Below are positions 33,039-42,654 of a DNA stretch of 64,000 bases, one piece after another (position 1 is the stretch's first letter; each line of letters opens with the position of its first letter). Source of the DNA: Bacillota bacterium. GTDB taxonomy: Bacteria > Bacillota > Clostridia > Lachnospirales > Lachnospiraceae. The position numbers and the translations under genes are program-made. The stretch lies in contig JAEWIZ010000019.1 of the NCBI GenBank assembly GCA_023386815.1, forward strand, positions 124,001-188,000, given 5' to 3'. Under the pieces are notes generated by a model. That model ran no database searches and was not told the origin of the DNA. It worked only from the letters and a program-made list of their open reading frames with translations.

Positions 33039-34349
33039 ATGAAGAATTTGGTAATCGAGAAAGTAATTGGAAGGGAAATCCTAGATTCCAGAGGTAATCC
33101 TACAGTAGAAGCGGAGGTAATTCTTGCTGATGGAAGTATAGGCAGAGCAGCAGTTCCTTCCGGTGCATCCACCGGTGCTTTCGAAGCAGTTGAGCTTCGT
33201 GACGGTGATAAAAGCAGATATTTGGGAACCGGTGTAAAAAAGGCAGTGGAGAATGTTAATACTCTGATTGCTGATGCAATAAAAGGAATGGAAGCTTGCC
33301 AGCAGACGGAAATTGATGCAAAGATGATTGCGCTTGATGGTACCGAGAATAAAGGTAAATTAGGTGCAAATGCTATCCTCAGTGTATCCTTAGCAGTTGC
33401 AAAAGCGGCAGCAGTATCCTTAAAAATGCCTCTTTACCGTTACCTTGGTGGTGTGAATGCAAAGACTCTTCCGGTACCGATGATGAATATTATCAATGGC
33501 GGAAAGCATGCAGACTCCAGCTTAAATATTCAGGAGTTTATGATTATGCCGGTAGGTGCAGCAAGCTTTTCAGAAGCTTTAGAGCATAGCACAACCGTAT
33601 TCCACACGTTAAAGAAATTATTAAAGAATGATGGCTATGTAACAGCTGTTGGTGATGAGGGCGGTTTTGCTCCTAAATTCAGCAGTGATACCCAGGCTCT
33701 GGATTACATTGTTAAAGCAATTGAGGCAGCAGGCTATCGTCCGGGAGAAGACTTCTTTATTGCTATTGATGCAGCATCTACTGAAATGTACGATGAAGCA
33801 AAGAAGGCTGGCAGAGAAGGGGAGTACTTATTCTGGAAGTCCGGTGAGTATAAGACTGTGGAACAGATGGTTGATTTCTGGGATGACATTTGCAATCGCT
33901 ATCCAGTGATCTCTCTGGAGGATGGATTGGCAGAAGAGGATTGGAAGGGCTGGAAGCTGTTAACAGAGCGTCTTGGTAATAAGATTCAGTTGGTTGGCGA
34001 TGACCTGTTCGTTACGAATACAAGCCGTGTTACAGAAGGTATTAACCAGGATATTTCCAACTCTGTATTAATTAAATTTAACCAAATTGGTTCTTTAACC
34101 GAGACTCTGGATGCAATTGAGATGGCTAAAAACAATCATTGGACCGCTGTTGTTTCTCATCGTTCCGGTGAGACAGAAGACGTTACCTTAGCAGATATTG
34201 CAGTTGCTACCAATGCTGGACAGATTAAAACCGGTGCTCCATCAAGAACGGATCGTGTTGCAAAATACAATCAGCTTTTACGCATTGAACAGGAACTTGG
34301 AGCTTCCGCTAGATATCTTGGAAAAGATGCCTTTAAGGTAAAGAGATAA
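33039..34349 (+). CDS. eno: Enolase
   Basis: 436 residues. Clear enolase signatures: REILDSRGNPTVE (12-24), SGASTG near the N-terminus, SLEDGLAEEDWKGW, GDDLFVTN and SHRSGETED. It interconverts 2-phosphoglycerate and phosphoenolpyruvate in glycolysis. The ribosome site is GGAAAGGAAGG. It is monocistronic here, with a long regulated upstream region (367 bp). Confidence 0.98.
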   Translation: MKNLVIEKVIGREILDSRGNPTVEAEVILADGSIGRAAVPSGASTGAFEAVELRDGDKSRYLGTGVKKAVENVNTLIADAIKGMEACQQTEIDAKMIALDGTENKGKLGANAILSVSLAVAKAAAVSLKMPLYRYLGGVNAKTLPVPMMNIINGGKHADSSLNIQEFMIMPVGAASFSEALEHSTTVFHTLKKLLKNDGYVTAVGDEGGFAPKFSSDTQALDYIVKAIEAAGYRPGEDFFIAIDAASTEMYDEAKKAGREGEYLFWKSGEYKTVEQMVDFWDDICNRYPVISLEDGLAEEDWKGWKLLTERLGNKIQLVGDDLFVTNTSRVTEGINQDISNSVLIKFNQIGSLTETLDAIEMAKNNHWTAVVSHRSGETEDVTLADIAVATNAGQIKTGAPSRTDRVAKYNQLLRIEQELGASARYLGKDAFKVKR

Positions 34350-34405
34350 CTTTTTTATAATAGTATGATATGAGTGATGTGTGGGAAAGATTTAGGCTGT
34401 GAGGC

Positions 34406-34522
34406 AACGATGGGTGTATCTATATCCACCTGGGCTTGCCTTTAACATCCCATAATTGCCAAGTGCAGGCAAACATGGGAGGCCCGGTCTGCGCCCATAT
34501 GGATATAGATACACCCATCGTT
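34406..34522. repeat. Structured element with 23-bp perfect inverted arms
   Basis: Positions 34406-34428 and 34500-34522 are perfect reverse complements. Inside, TCCCAT/ATGGGA and TTGCC/GGCAA form a nested hairpin, and GGGC/GCCC can pair between. TTTAGG occurs on both flanks (34391-34396 and 34528-34533), as a target duplication would. It may be a MITE-like insertion or a structured RNA in the eno 3' region. No gene is visible inside. Confidence 0.7.
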
Positions 34523-34586
34523 ACCGCTTTAGGTTAATGTTTGTTTTAGGTGTTTTCATTTATAATTATAAAGAAAGATTAAAGGA

Positions 34587-34645
34587 GGACTCCGCTGAAG
34601 ATACATAAAGCAGTAGCATTATGTGTGTCTGGCGGAGTCCTTTTG
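34587..34645 (+). terminator. Large terminator hairpin downstream of eno
   Basis: GGACTCCGC and GCGGAGTCC flank a second pairing (ATACATAA with TTATGTGT) and are followed by TTTT. It may end the eno transcript or a small RNA that includes the inverted element upstream. Confidence 0.7.
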
Positions 34646-34727
34646 ATTTACCTGATTGGCAAAAGCCTGCAGAGCAGGCTCTTATTAGTCTAAAATAATG
34701 TTGGAAGTTAGTTTTTAAATATTCGTT

Positions 34728-34914
34728 ACTATTTGATTAGAAGTTGTTCCACTTTATGAAGAGAAATCGCTCACTATGTGATTAGAAGTCGCTCGCTATA
34801 GGTTTAGAAGTTGTTCCTATATGAGTAATAAATGTTCAACATATGATTTCACTATATGAATAGAAGTCATTCCACGATGCGAATAGCAATGGTTCACTAT
34901 ACGATATAATTTTC
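34728..34914. repeat. Degenerate 22-bp tandem repeat, about 9 units
   Basis: Units of 19-23 bp (one of 12) follow the consensus ACTATATGAATAGAAGTNGTTCC, for example at 34728-34750, 34773-34794 and 34851-34873. The right end covers the last codons of the MBL-fold gene. There are no spacers, so it is not CRISPR. The rest of 34,645-34,727 is noncoding with no signal noted. Confidence 0.65.
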
Positions 34915-35523
34915 ACTCTTAACTAACTGTCTGGAATCCCTCAGTACATAGGGTTCACCATGTCCGGGATAGATGGTGTTAATATTATGTGATTGAAGCA
35001 TTTCCCAACTATCATCAATAACAATATCGTTATAAGCTTCAACTAAATGATAGGAGGGCAAATCCCCAACAAATGCACATTCATCGTCAATCACTAAGCT
35101 AATACTGTCATCGCTGTGCCCGGGAGTAGTAATGATATCTCCGGAGATTCCAATGGATTGCAGATATTCTCTACTATCAGAATTTGTAACGGTAATGATG
35201 TTATGTGAAACAATATCTCTATAATTAGCTCTTGGATTTTTCTTATAAAAACCGTTTAACTTTTGTATATATGGTATCTGATCTTCATGGACAATTAAGT
35301 TTGTGCCCAAATCCCTAAGATTTTGGACTAAACCTGCATGGTCTGGATGAAAATGAGTGATTAGCAGATAATTAATTTCGTAAATTGAGATGCTATTTTT
35401 AAATAATAGCTGTAATAAATGAGAAAAAGTATCCGGTAAACCTGTATCGACCAGAAGCCAGCCATCATGTGCTGGTAGAAGATAGCAATTTGTTGAATTA
35501 TTTGTTAAGCTGATTATTTTCAA
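34897..35523 (-). CDS. MBL-fold metallohydrolase
   Basis: 208 residues with the metallo-beta-lactamase zinc motif THFHPDHAG (His57, His59, Asp61, His62), TPGHSDDS and YPGHGEP. It probably hydrolyses a thioester or ester substrate of the glyoxalase II type in the cytoplasm. The substrate is unknown. The start is TTG 35523 with GAGGTG 7 nt upstream. Its final codons lie in a tandem repeat, so the C-terminus may vary between strains. Confidence 0.88.
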   Translation of the reverse strand: MKIISLTNNSTNCYLLPAHDGWLLVDTGLPDTFSHLLQLLFKNSISIYEINYLLITHFHPDHAGLVQNLRDLGTNLIVHEDQIPYIQKLNGFYKKNPRANYRDIVSHNIITVTNSDSREYLQSIGISGDIITTPGHSDDSISLVIDDECAFVGDLPSYHLVEAYNDIVIDDSWEMLQSHNINTIYPGHGEPYVLRDSRQLVKSENYIV

Positions 35524-35666
35524 CTTTTTTCACCTCGTCATCGCCTTTGATAATATTTCGAGTTAATCAAGGAATAAAAAATTCACTTACGGTAAATTAT
35601 ACATCAAATTTACAAAAAGTAAAATATATTATTTCAGTGATTCTATGATAAATTTGTGCAAAATAT

Positions 35667-35698
35667 ACAAAAAAGCTGCACCATTCGAGGTGCAGCTC
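35667..35698 (-). terminator. Terminator of the 66-67 residue gene
   Basis: Minus strand: AGCTGCACC and GGTGCAGCT followed by TTTTTTG. Confidence 0.85.
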
Positions 35699-35738
35699 CA
35701 AAATTTTTGATGTTGAAAAAATAGTAGTTAGTTACTAA

Positions 35739-35945
35739 TTACACCTCAAAAGAAAGCTCTAACGGTTCTTCTAGTTTACAACGATAACCCTTAATGAGGT
35801 TACCGGTTTCCAGGCGGAAGACCTTTTCAATATTTAAGTCAGTATCCCACTCATACGGCATATTATCATACATGGAATAGCGGTCAAAGGCCGAATCATC
35901 GAAAGGTCTTTCCGTTTTATGCTTCTTAACTGATTTAGAATCCAC
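35739..35945 (-). CDS. Conserved-looking small acidic protein, 68 aa
   Basis: The GTG start at 35945 is supported by GAGGTG 5-6 nt upstream and a good promoter (35977-36005), and a strong terminator follows, so this is a real monocistronic gene. The sequence is charged with aromatic residues (FDRYSMYDNMPYEWDTD) and no membrane segment. It resembles small uncharacterised Lachnospiraceae proteins, but I cannot name a family. Confidence 0.7.
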   Translation of the reverse strand: MDSKSVKKHKTERPFDDSAFDRYSMYDNMPYEWDTDLNIEKVFRLETGNLIKGYRCKLEEPLELSFEV

Positions 35946-35976
35946 GGTATCACCTCACAAAATTTACTTCTCTTTT

Positions 35977-36005
35977 ACTATATAACTAAATCATGAAAAG
36001 TTCAA
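35977..36005 (-). promoter_or_regulatory. Sigma-A promoter
   Basis: Minus strand: TTGAAC and TATAGT with a 17-nt spacer, about 30 nt before the GTG start at 35945. Confidence 0.7.
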
Positions 36006-36062
36006 GTAGAGCAATTATATTTCGTAGCAAAAGTGCATAAAAAATTGTCTTATTTCGTTCGC

Positions 36063-38732
36063 TTAATTCGATCTTTTATTTGAAATAGAATTTAATTTTT
36101 TCTGGAGTTCCACCAAAATAATTGGGGCAAAAGCTAACATAAGTGTAATCGCCCATTGTTTTCCGCTTAAGGGTACTATCTGAAAGATTGATGCAAGTGG
36201 AGCAAAGGTTATTACAGAGATCTGTAAAAAGGCGCATATAATAAAGGATAGTACAAGATTTCTATTACTGAATACACCAATTTCTGATAATGAATGCTCG
36301 CTCCTCATGTTAAAGGAGTGAAATAGCTGGGAAAGACTAAGCACAGCAAAGCACATGGTTCTGCCAACCCAAGGAGTATTAGTACCCGTAGCAGCACTAA
36401 AATCAAACTGATGGTATCCAATGATAAAGGCGAGCAGAGCAAGCGCACCAATCATGCAGCCCTCAACAATTATACGAAGTGCCAAACCATCTGCGAACAT
36501 TCCTTTCTTCGGAGAGATGGGTGGTTTTCTCATAATATCCTTCTCCACAGGCTCTACACCGAGGGCAATGGCAGGCAGGGAATCCGTTACTAGGTTTACC
36601 CATAATAACTGAACCGCTACCAAAGGAGTTGGTAGACCAAGTAGTATGGCTACAAAAATAGTTAATATTTCTCCAATGTTACTTGAAAGTAGGAAATGTA
36701 CGGCTTTCTTAATATTGTCATAGATACCTCGACCTTCCTTCACTGCGGATACGATTGTGGCAAAGTTATCATCGGTCAGAATCATATCGGAGGCGTTTTT
36801 GGCGACATCTGTACCGGTAATACCCATGGAACAGCCAATGTCTGCGGCATTCAATGCCGGAGCATCATTTACCCCGTCACCTGTCATGGCAACAACTTCA
36901 CCCTGACTTTGAAGGGCTTTTACAATTCGAACCTTATGCTCCGGAGAAACACGGGCAAAGACGCTATAATTTTTAATGTTTTCACAGAGCTCCTCATTGC
37001 TCATCTTTGAAAGCATTTCACCGGTGATGGCATGCTCATTGTCTCGTAAGATGCCAAGTTCTTTTGCAATGGCAGCAGCAGTAAGCACATGGTCACCAGT
37101 AATCATAACTGGCCGGATTCCGGCTTGGCGGCATGTAGCAACTGCTTCCTTAACTTCCATACGAGGAGGGTCAATCATACCGATTAAGCCAATAAAGATA
37201 AGGTTATTCTCCAGTTCTTCGGAAGAAACCCTGACGGAGGAATTCGGAAGATTCTTGTAAGCCACTGCTATGACACGCAAAGCCTTTTCTGTCATGGCAT
37301 TGTTCAGCAGGTTTAAGCGACTTTTTTCTCCCCTCGTCATTGGATACAGCTGACCGTTATTGTAATACTGAGTACAGCGATTAATCATAAAGTCAAAGGC
37401 GCCCTTTGTGATACTGCGATAGGTCTGATCTGTTGTTTTATGTACGGTTGTCATAAGCTTTCGGCCGGAATCAAATGGAATCTCATTAATACGTTGATAG
37501 CTTTTTTCTAGCTCAAGTTTATTTAAACCATGATTTAAGGCTGCCTGCACCAGTGCACTTTCCGTGGGCTCGCCACTGATAGAAGTGGATTTCTTATCGT
37601 TTTGAAGTATTGCGTCATTACATAGGGCAGCATGGGAGAGTAGGAAGGAACCAAATTTGCTGCTCATTTTTTCGGGACCGTTTAAGGAGCATATGTCTGT
37701 TACCGTCATCTTGTTCTGGGTTAAGGTACCGGTTTTATCGGAACAGATAACAGTAGCGCTACCTAAGGTTTCAACGGCTGGAAGCTTTCGGATAACAGCA
37801 TTTTTCTTTGCCATACGCTGAACCCCAAGGGATAGCATAATTGTTACAATCGCCGGTAGACCTTCCGGGATTGCAGCAACAGCAAGGCTGACAGAGGTCA
37901 TAAACATATCAAAGACTGGCATTTGCTTTAGTAAGCCCATAATAAAAATAAAGACGCAGATGATGAGTGCTGAGATACCAAGTACCTTTCCGGTTTTTGC
38001 AAGTCTTTTTTGCAGAGGTGTCATTGGAGTCTCATCTTCCATAATCATAGTTGCAATATGGCCTACCTGAGTATTCATCCCAGTTTCTGTAACTACAGCG
38101 AGACCTCTTCCATAGGTTACGGTACTTGTTGCAAGCACAAGGTTAATTCGGTCACCTATAGTGGTATCTTCCTTTAATCTTACCTCTGCTGATTTTTCTA
38201 CGGAGTGGGATTCTCCGGTGAGGGAAGCCTCCTCAACCTTTAAATTGTGAGACTCAATTAATCTTGCATCAGCCGGAATAAATCCTCCTGTTTCCAAGAG
38301 AATGATATCTCCGGGAACTAGTTCAGAAGAATCAATGATGGAGAGTTTTCCGTTACGCAACGCATGGGCGGTGGGAGCAGACATTTTCTTAAGTGCTTCT
38401 AATGCACGTTCGGCTCTAGCCTCTTGCATAAGACCAATGGTGGCGTTCATGCAGATGATGATTAGAATAATAATTGGGTCAACAAAATCCGGCTCTCCGT
38501 CTAAGTAAGATACTAAAAATGATATGAAAGCAGCAAAGATTAGAATCAATATCATAAAATCCGCAAATTGAGCGATAAATCTCAGTATTAAGCTTTTTCG
38601 CTTCTTTGCAGTTAGGATGTTCTTACCATAGGTTTGCTGTCTCTTCTTTACTTCGACCTCAGATAATCCTAGCTTAGAACTAACAGAAAGCTCTTTCAGG
38701 GTTTCTTCAGGGGTTAAATTATGCCAATTCAT
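36063..38732 (-). CDS. Calcium-translocating P-type ATPase
   Basis: 889 residues from ATG 38732, which has AGGAGTGA upstream (the ATG at 38768 has none). Phosphorylation motif SDKTGTLT (Asp332), LTGES at 171-175, TGDGVNDAPAL, the PEGLP calcium-site segment at 289-293 and NLVTDSLPA in TM6. This is a type II SERCA/PMCA-like pump, comparable to Bacillus YloB, that exports Ca2+ at the expense of ATP. It has about ten membrane segments. Single gene on this strand. Confidence 0.93.
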   Translation of the reverse strand: MNWHNLTPEETLKELSVSSKLGLSEVEVKKRQQTYGKNILTAKKRKSLILRFIAQFADFMILILIFAAFISFLVSYLDGEPDFVDPIIILIIICMNATIGLMQEARAERALEALKKMSAPTAHALRNGKLSIIDSSELVPGDIILLETGGFIPADARLIESHNLKVEEASLTGESHSVEKSAEVRLKEDTTIGDRINLVLATSTVTYGRGLAVVTETGMNTQVGHIATMIMEDETPMTPLQKRLAKTGKVLGISALIICVFIFIMGLLKQMPVFDMFMTSVSLAVAAIPEGLPAIVTIMLSLGVQRMAKKNAVIRKLPAVETLGSATVICSDKTGTLTQNKMTVTDICSLNGPEKMSSKFGSFLLSHAALCNDAILQNDKKSTSISGEPTESALVQAALNHGLNKLELEKSYQRINEIPFDSGRKLMTTVHKTTDQTYRSITKGAFDFMINRCTQYYNNGQLYPMTRGEKSRLNLLNNAMTEKALRVIAVAYKNLPNSSVRVSSEELENNLIFIGLIGMIDPPRMEVKEAVATCRQAGIRPVMITGDHVLTAAAIAKELGILRDNEHAITGEMLSKMSNEELCENIKNYSVFARVSPEHKVRIVKALQSQGEVVAMTGDGVNDAPALNAADIGCSMGITGTDVAKNASDMILTDDNFATIVSAVKEGRGIYDNIKKAVHFLLSSNIGEILTIFVAILLGLPTPLVAVQLLWVNLVTDSLPAIALGVEPVEKDIMRKPPISPKKGMFADGLALRIIVEGCMIGALALLAFIIGYHQFDFSAATGTNTPWVGRTMCFAVLSLSQLFHSFNMRSEHSLSEIGVFSNRNLVLSFIICAFLQISVITFAPLASIFQIVPLSGKQWAITLMLAFAPIILVELQKKLNSISNKRSN

Positions 38733-38985
38733 TTCAGTCACTCCTAGTTTGGTCAATCTCTTTTTCATTATATGTTACAAGCATAGAAATATGAGTTGGG
38801 AAAGAGCAGAAGTGATGAAAATGACAGTAGAACGGTTTTAGATGATGTCCTGATATAAATACCGATAAAATACATGTAATGATTTGTATATTTTCAACGA
38901 AAATAATAAACTTCTTTATTCCAGATGTTTGTCTGTGTTAAAATGTCTTTTGGCGAACATGAAGCGAAGAGAAAAGAGGTATGTA

Positions 38986-40341
38986 ATGGAAAAGTCAATC
39001 ACAAAGGATATGACAAAGGGATCGCCCGCAAAATTGATCTTAAAATTTTCGGTTCCGATGCTTATTGGTAATATCTTTCAACAACTATATAATATCATAG
39101 ATTCAGTCATCGTGGGTAAATTCGTAGGAAGTGAAGCTTTGGCAGCTGTTGGAGCTACAGGCTCCTTGGTGTTCTTAATCATAGGTCTTTCCTTTGGATT
39201 ATCCACTGGTGTATCCATCGTAATCGGACAATATTTTGGAGCAGGGGATTATGTTAATGTACGCAAAGCCTTTGCAACTGCTGCCTATCTGGTGCTGGGG
39301 GTATCAGTCCTTTTAGGAGTGTTAGGATTCTTTTCGAGCCGATGGCTTTTGGAGCTATTGAATACGCCGGAATCTATCATTAATCAATCAGATTTATTTA
39401 TGAAGATAACCTTTGCAGGCATTTTAGGAGTTACCTGTTACAATGGTATAGCGGCGGTACTTCGCGCCTTTGGTGATTCTACAACCCCGTTAATCTTTTT
39501 AATTGTAGCATGTATATTAAACATAGTACTGGATTTGTTATTTGTACTCAAATACCATTGGGATGTTCCGGGCGTAGCCATTGCAACAACGATTTCACAG
39601 ATTGTGGCGGCGGTATCCTGTACGATTTATGCACTAATCAAGGTGAAAGTATTACACATGCCCTGGAGGGAATTTCGACCTGACAAAGAAATATTACGCA
39701 AATGTATTAAACTCGGTGTTCCGGTAGCTTTGCAAAATGCCTTGGTGTCCTCCTCAATGATGGCACTTCAAGGTGTAATCAATAGCTATAATGATGTGGT
39801 AATCGCTGCGAATACGGTTTATGCCCGAATAGAACAGCTAGTTCTTCAGCCCGGTATGTCAGTGGGCGCAGCCCTCGCAGCATATACAGGTCAAAATGTT
39901 GGCGCTGGAAGGTTAGACCGTGTTAAGGAGGGCTTTAAAGCATCCACAATAATTCTTATGATATTTAGTATCGTTATGCTTCCGGTTATGTATTATGGAG
40001 GGGAGCATATCATGGCACTGTTCATAGATACCGAAAAAGCAGCAGAGGTATTAACAATCGGAGTTAATGCAATTCGAATCACCTGTTTCTTTTATACCGC
40101 TCTTGGAATGATATTAATTACTAGGAATTTTCTCAGCGGCGCAGGAGATATTAACGTACCGTTAATTATGGGATTTACAGAGGTTGTATGCAGAATTCTT
40201 TTTGCTGTTGTGTTAACAAAGCTGATAGGTTTTTATGGAATCTGGTGGGCAACGGCTTTAAACTGGTTTATGACATGTCTTGTAGGTATTGTAAGAGTAT
40301 ATTCTGGAAAATGGAAGACAAAGACGATTATACATGGCTAG
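38986..40341 (+). CDS. MATE family efflux transporter
   Basis: 451 residues, about 12 membrane helices. The start MEKSITKDMTKGSPAKLILKF is the usual N-terminus, and AAGAGG precedes ATG 38986. An in-frame extension back to 38884 lacks a ribosome site. Core segments include QQLYNIIDSVIVGKFVG and GINVPLIMG-like stretches. It exports drugs or metabolites using a Na+ or H+ gradient; the substrate is unknown. Its last 14 nt overlap the convergent DedA gene. Confidence 0.92.
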   Translation: MEKSITKDMTKGSPAKLILKFSVPMLIGNIFQQLYNIIDSVIVGKFVGSEALAAVGATGSLVFLIIGLSFGLSTGVSIVIGQYFGAGDYVNVRKAFATAAYLVLGVSVLLGVLGFFSSRWLLELLNTPESIINQSDLFMKITFAGILGVTCYNGIAAVLRAFGDSTTPLIFLIVACILNIVLDLLFVLKYHWDVPGVAIATTISQIVAAVSCTIYALIKVKVLHMPWREFRPDKEILRKCIKLGVPVALQNALVSSSMMALQGVINSYNDVVIAANTVYARIEQLVLQPGMSVGAALAAYTGQNVGAGRLDRVKEGFKASTIILMIFSIVMLPVMYYGGEHIMALFIDTEKAAEVLTIGVNAIRITCFFYTALGMILITRNFLSGAGDINVPLIMGFTEVVCRILFAVVLTKLIGFYGIWWATALNWFMTCLVGIVRVYSGKWKTKTIIHG

Positions 40342-40945
40342 CTTTTTTTCGTCGGTTCTTGCTTTTCTTATAGATAAAGTTGAATATCAAAGCAATCAGG
40401 CAGATAACAGCAACCGGAACTAAATTGTGTTTATAACGAACGTAATAGACCGAGACAAACTGATAATTTTCATGAAGAATATAACCAAGTCCGATAAGCA
40501 AAGTGTTCCACACTGTAATACCCAGCGCTGAAGCAGCGAAATAGGTGACAGGATTTAATTTGGAAGCGCCGGCAATAAGGGCAATATAGGTTCTAATTAA
40601 TGGAATTACCCGACCAAGACAAACTGCTGCAGCTCCATGTTGATTAAATTTATCATTTGCAGCATTCAGGCCTTTCTGTGATTTGGGAAATTTCTTGATA
40701 ATGGCCTGAAGAATAACTCCTCCACCATACCAGCCAACGAAAAAGCAAAAGCCGGTACCGATTAAGCCTGCTATGATACTTAAGGGAAGCAGAACGAAAT
40801 AATTAATATCATTTGCCGAAGCGAAGGCTCCTGAGAAGGGAAGTACGATCTCACTGGAAACTGGAAAACATGCGTATTCCAGCATGATGATTAAGAACAT
40901 GGCAAGTAAACCGTAATCGTTGATGAAATTGGTGATAAGCTCCAT
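40328..40945 (-). CDS. DedA family membrane protein
   Basis: 205 residues with the DedA/VTT core: ENxxxxxPSE-like EYACFPVSSEIVLPFSG and GRVIPLIRTYIALIAGASKLNPVTYF, plus about five membrane segments. DedA proteins act in lipid carrier or phospholipid flipping and envelope homeostasis. AAGGAG precedes the ATG. It converges with the MATE gene and the two coding ends overlap, with no terminator between them. Confidence 0.92.
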   Translation of the reverse strand: MELITNFINDYGLLAMFLIIMLEYACFPVSSEIVLPFSGAFASANDINYFVLLPLSIIAGLIGTGFCFFVGWYGGGVILQAIIKKFPKSQKGLNAANDKFNQHGAAAVCLGRVIPLIRTYIALIAGASKLNPVTYFAASALGITVWNTLLIGLGYILHENYQFVSVYYVRYKHNLVPVAVICLIALIFNFIYKKSKNRRKKASHV

Positions 40946-41049
40946 TTGAACTCCTTAGACATAGAATGAATTACTGTATTTATATTCAGAAATTAGGACT
41001 GTCATGAATTAATCTTTCGGGTAATAGCTAGTTATCATTATAATGTAAC

Positions 41050-41112
41050 ATAAAATATCAGGATATCAGTAGTATCAATGAAAAACATTGATCTCTATGA
41101 TATCCTGATATT
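41050..41112 (-). terminator. Terminator of sigma/anti-sigma operon
   Basis: A perfect 15-bp stem (41054-41068 with 41098-41112) holds an inner 7-bp hairpin (ATCAATG/CATTGAT). On the minus strand TTTTATG follows. Confidence 0.75.
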
Positions 41113-41151
41113 CTTTCTATGGAGTAATTTAGATATTTGTTGGACTTGGCT

Positions 41152-41949
41152 CTAACTTACCTTTTTCCCAATTACAGCAAATACAATGCTCCCTGTCAAA
41201 CCCATTGCTCCAATAATAATAGTAACCTGGGTAAATAGGCTATAAAAGTCGTCTATTGAAGTAAGATCTTTTAGTAAGGTTACATAAGAAAGGAGTAAAA
41301 ACATTCCCATCATCAGCAGACATATCATACTTTGATTCTTGACATTACTTCGAATCATTCTGACCAATAGATATACAATCCCAATAACCAAAAGGAAAAA
41401 TAGAATGCCCCAAACCCCATTAATAAAGGGACCCAGTTGCTCATTTTTTAAAGAAAATACAGCTTTCCCACTTATAATACAGTTTATTGCATAAAGCAAG
41501 AAGCCAATGGCACAGATAGTATCGATTACGGATAGTGCAGCGACAAAATAGTCTTTTATTTCTGCACCTTTTAAGTGCCCCTTTTTTGTCGAAAATAAGT
41601 ACAGACCAATCATACAAATTGGAAACAACACATAATAAATAAGTGTGGACATGAGAATGTAATTGGTACAAAAGGTATAGATTCCCAGACCGGTCAGTAT
41701 AAGAACCAGTATAATACTGAACAAATTCGTATGCTTCATTTGTCTATGGAACTTCTTAAAGCCATCGATCTGCTTTTGCTCAATCGTTTGATCTGATATC
41801 TCCGTATTACGGTAGATTTCAGCTGATTTCTTACATTGATCACATTCCTTCATATGTTCCTGAACACACTCTTTCGTAGCATCTGAACATATTCCGTCTA
41901 CATAGGACGGTAGTAGATCCTGAATAATATCACAACTCAATGTCTTCAT
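41152..41949 (-). CDS. Membrane anti-sigma factor with zf-HC2 domain
   Basis: 265 residues. The N-terminal zinc-binding domain has Cys6, Cys21, Cys28 and the H-x3-C-x2-C motif (His32, Cys36, Cys39) typical of zf-HC2 anti-sigma proteins. About six membrane helices follow from residue 75. It should hold the ECF sigma factor encoded 21 nt upstream until an envelope signal arrives. The multi-helix membrane part is larger than in simple RsiW-type proteins. Confidence 0.88.
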   Translation of the reverse strand: MKTLSCDIIQDLLPSYVDGICSDATKECVQEHMKECDQCKKSAEIYRNTEISDQTIEQKQIDGFKKFHRQMKHTNLFSIILVLILTGLGIYTFCTNYILMSTLIYYVLFPICMIGLYLFSTKKGHLKGAEIKDYFVAALSVIDTICAIGFLLYAINCIISGKAVFSLKNEQLGPFINGVWGILFFLLVIGIVYLLVRMIRSNVKNQSMICLLMMGMFLLLSYVTLLKDLTSIDDFYSLFTQVTIIIGAMGLTGSIVFAVIGKKVS

Positions 41950-41970
41950 ATAATAGCTCCTTTCCTCTCC

Positions 41971-42438
41971 TTATTCGGAGTCCTTTACTAAAATAAGCTT
42001 TGCTCTGTAGAAGGTGACTCTGGCCCAATTTTCACTCCTCCCCAACATCTGTCCTATATCCTTGAACGAGAGATCGCTTAAAGTACGAAGTTTTACTACC
42101 TGCTTCATATTTTCCGGTAAGCTCTGCACCTTATTCCAGAGATCAGATAATTCCATCCGGTTCATTGCCTGCCGCTCCGTATCACTTACCGCTTCCAGAG
42201 ATTCGTCCAATTCCACATAGGAATAATTTTTGCACCTTGTCCAATGCTGGTATAGAAGATGCTTTGCAATTTGGCATAGCCAGGTAGAAATTTTACAGCT
42301 CCCATCAAATCGCTCTATCGATTCAATCGCTTTAAGGAACGTTTCCTGAGTCAAATCTTGTGCGAGGAGCTCATCCTTGCATCTGAAATATAAATAATGA
42401 TATACAATTTTTGCATTCTGCTGAAATATTTCGTCCAT
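41971..42438 (-). CDS. ECF RNA polymerase sigma factor
   Basis: 155 residues with sigma region 2 (LAQDLTQETFLKAIESIERFDG, then ISTWLCQIAKH) and region 4 helix-turn-helix (LPENMKQVVKLRTLSDLSFKDIGQMLGRSENWARVTFYRAK). It directs RNA polymerase to envelope-stress-type promoters. Its own upstream region holds TGTAAC-N15-CGGATA (minus strand, about 42460-42490), which could be an autoregulatory ECF promoter. GAGGAGG precedes the ATG. Confidence 0.93.
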   Translation of the reverse strand: MDEIFQQNAKIVYHYLYFRCKDELLAQDLTQETFLKAIESIERFDGSCKISTWLCQIAKHLLYQHWTRCKNYSYVELDESLEAVSDTERQAMNRMELSDLWNKVQSLPENMKQVVKLRTLSDLSFKDIGQMLGRSENWARVTFYRAKLILVKDSE

Positions 42439-42608
42439 AGATGGAAACCTCCTCTACTTTGTATATCCGGTTTTAGACTCATTCGTTACAATTATAATAT
42501 AAAAAAGTACTTCTTGCCTTACAATTAAAAAGTTAAAGCCGATTTAGTAGCTCGATTTAAGAATAATATAAAACAATATTGCAGAATAAGGGTGGAAAAA
42601 ATGGGGAA

Positions 42609-42654
42609 ACTCAAAATAAATTATATCGATGGACTACTCAAAATAAATCATATC
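42609..42654. repeat. Two 19-bp direct repeats before the leuS promoter
   Basis: ACTCAAAATAAATTATATC (42609-42627) and a copy with one change (42636-42654) are 27 bp apart. The second ends directly at the -35 box. They could be UP-element-like sequence or activator sites. Confidence 0.55.

Noticed and set aside
34728..34914. CRISPR array
   Set aside because: Repeats are contiguous and degenerate without unique spacers, and no cas genes are near.
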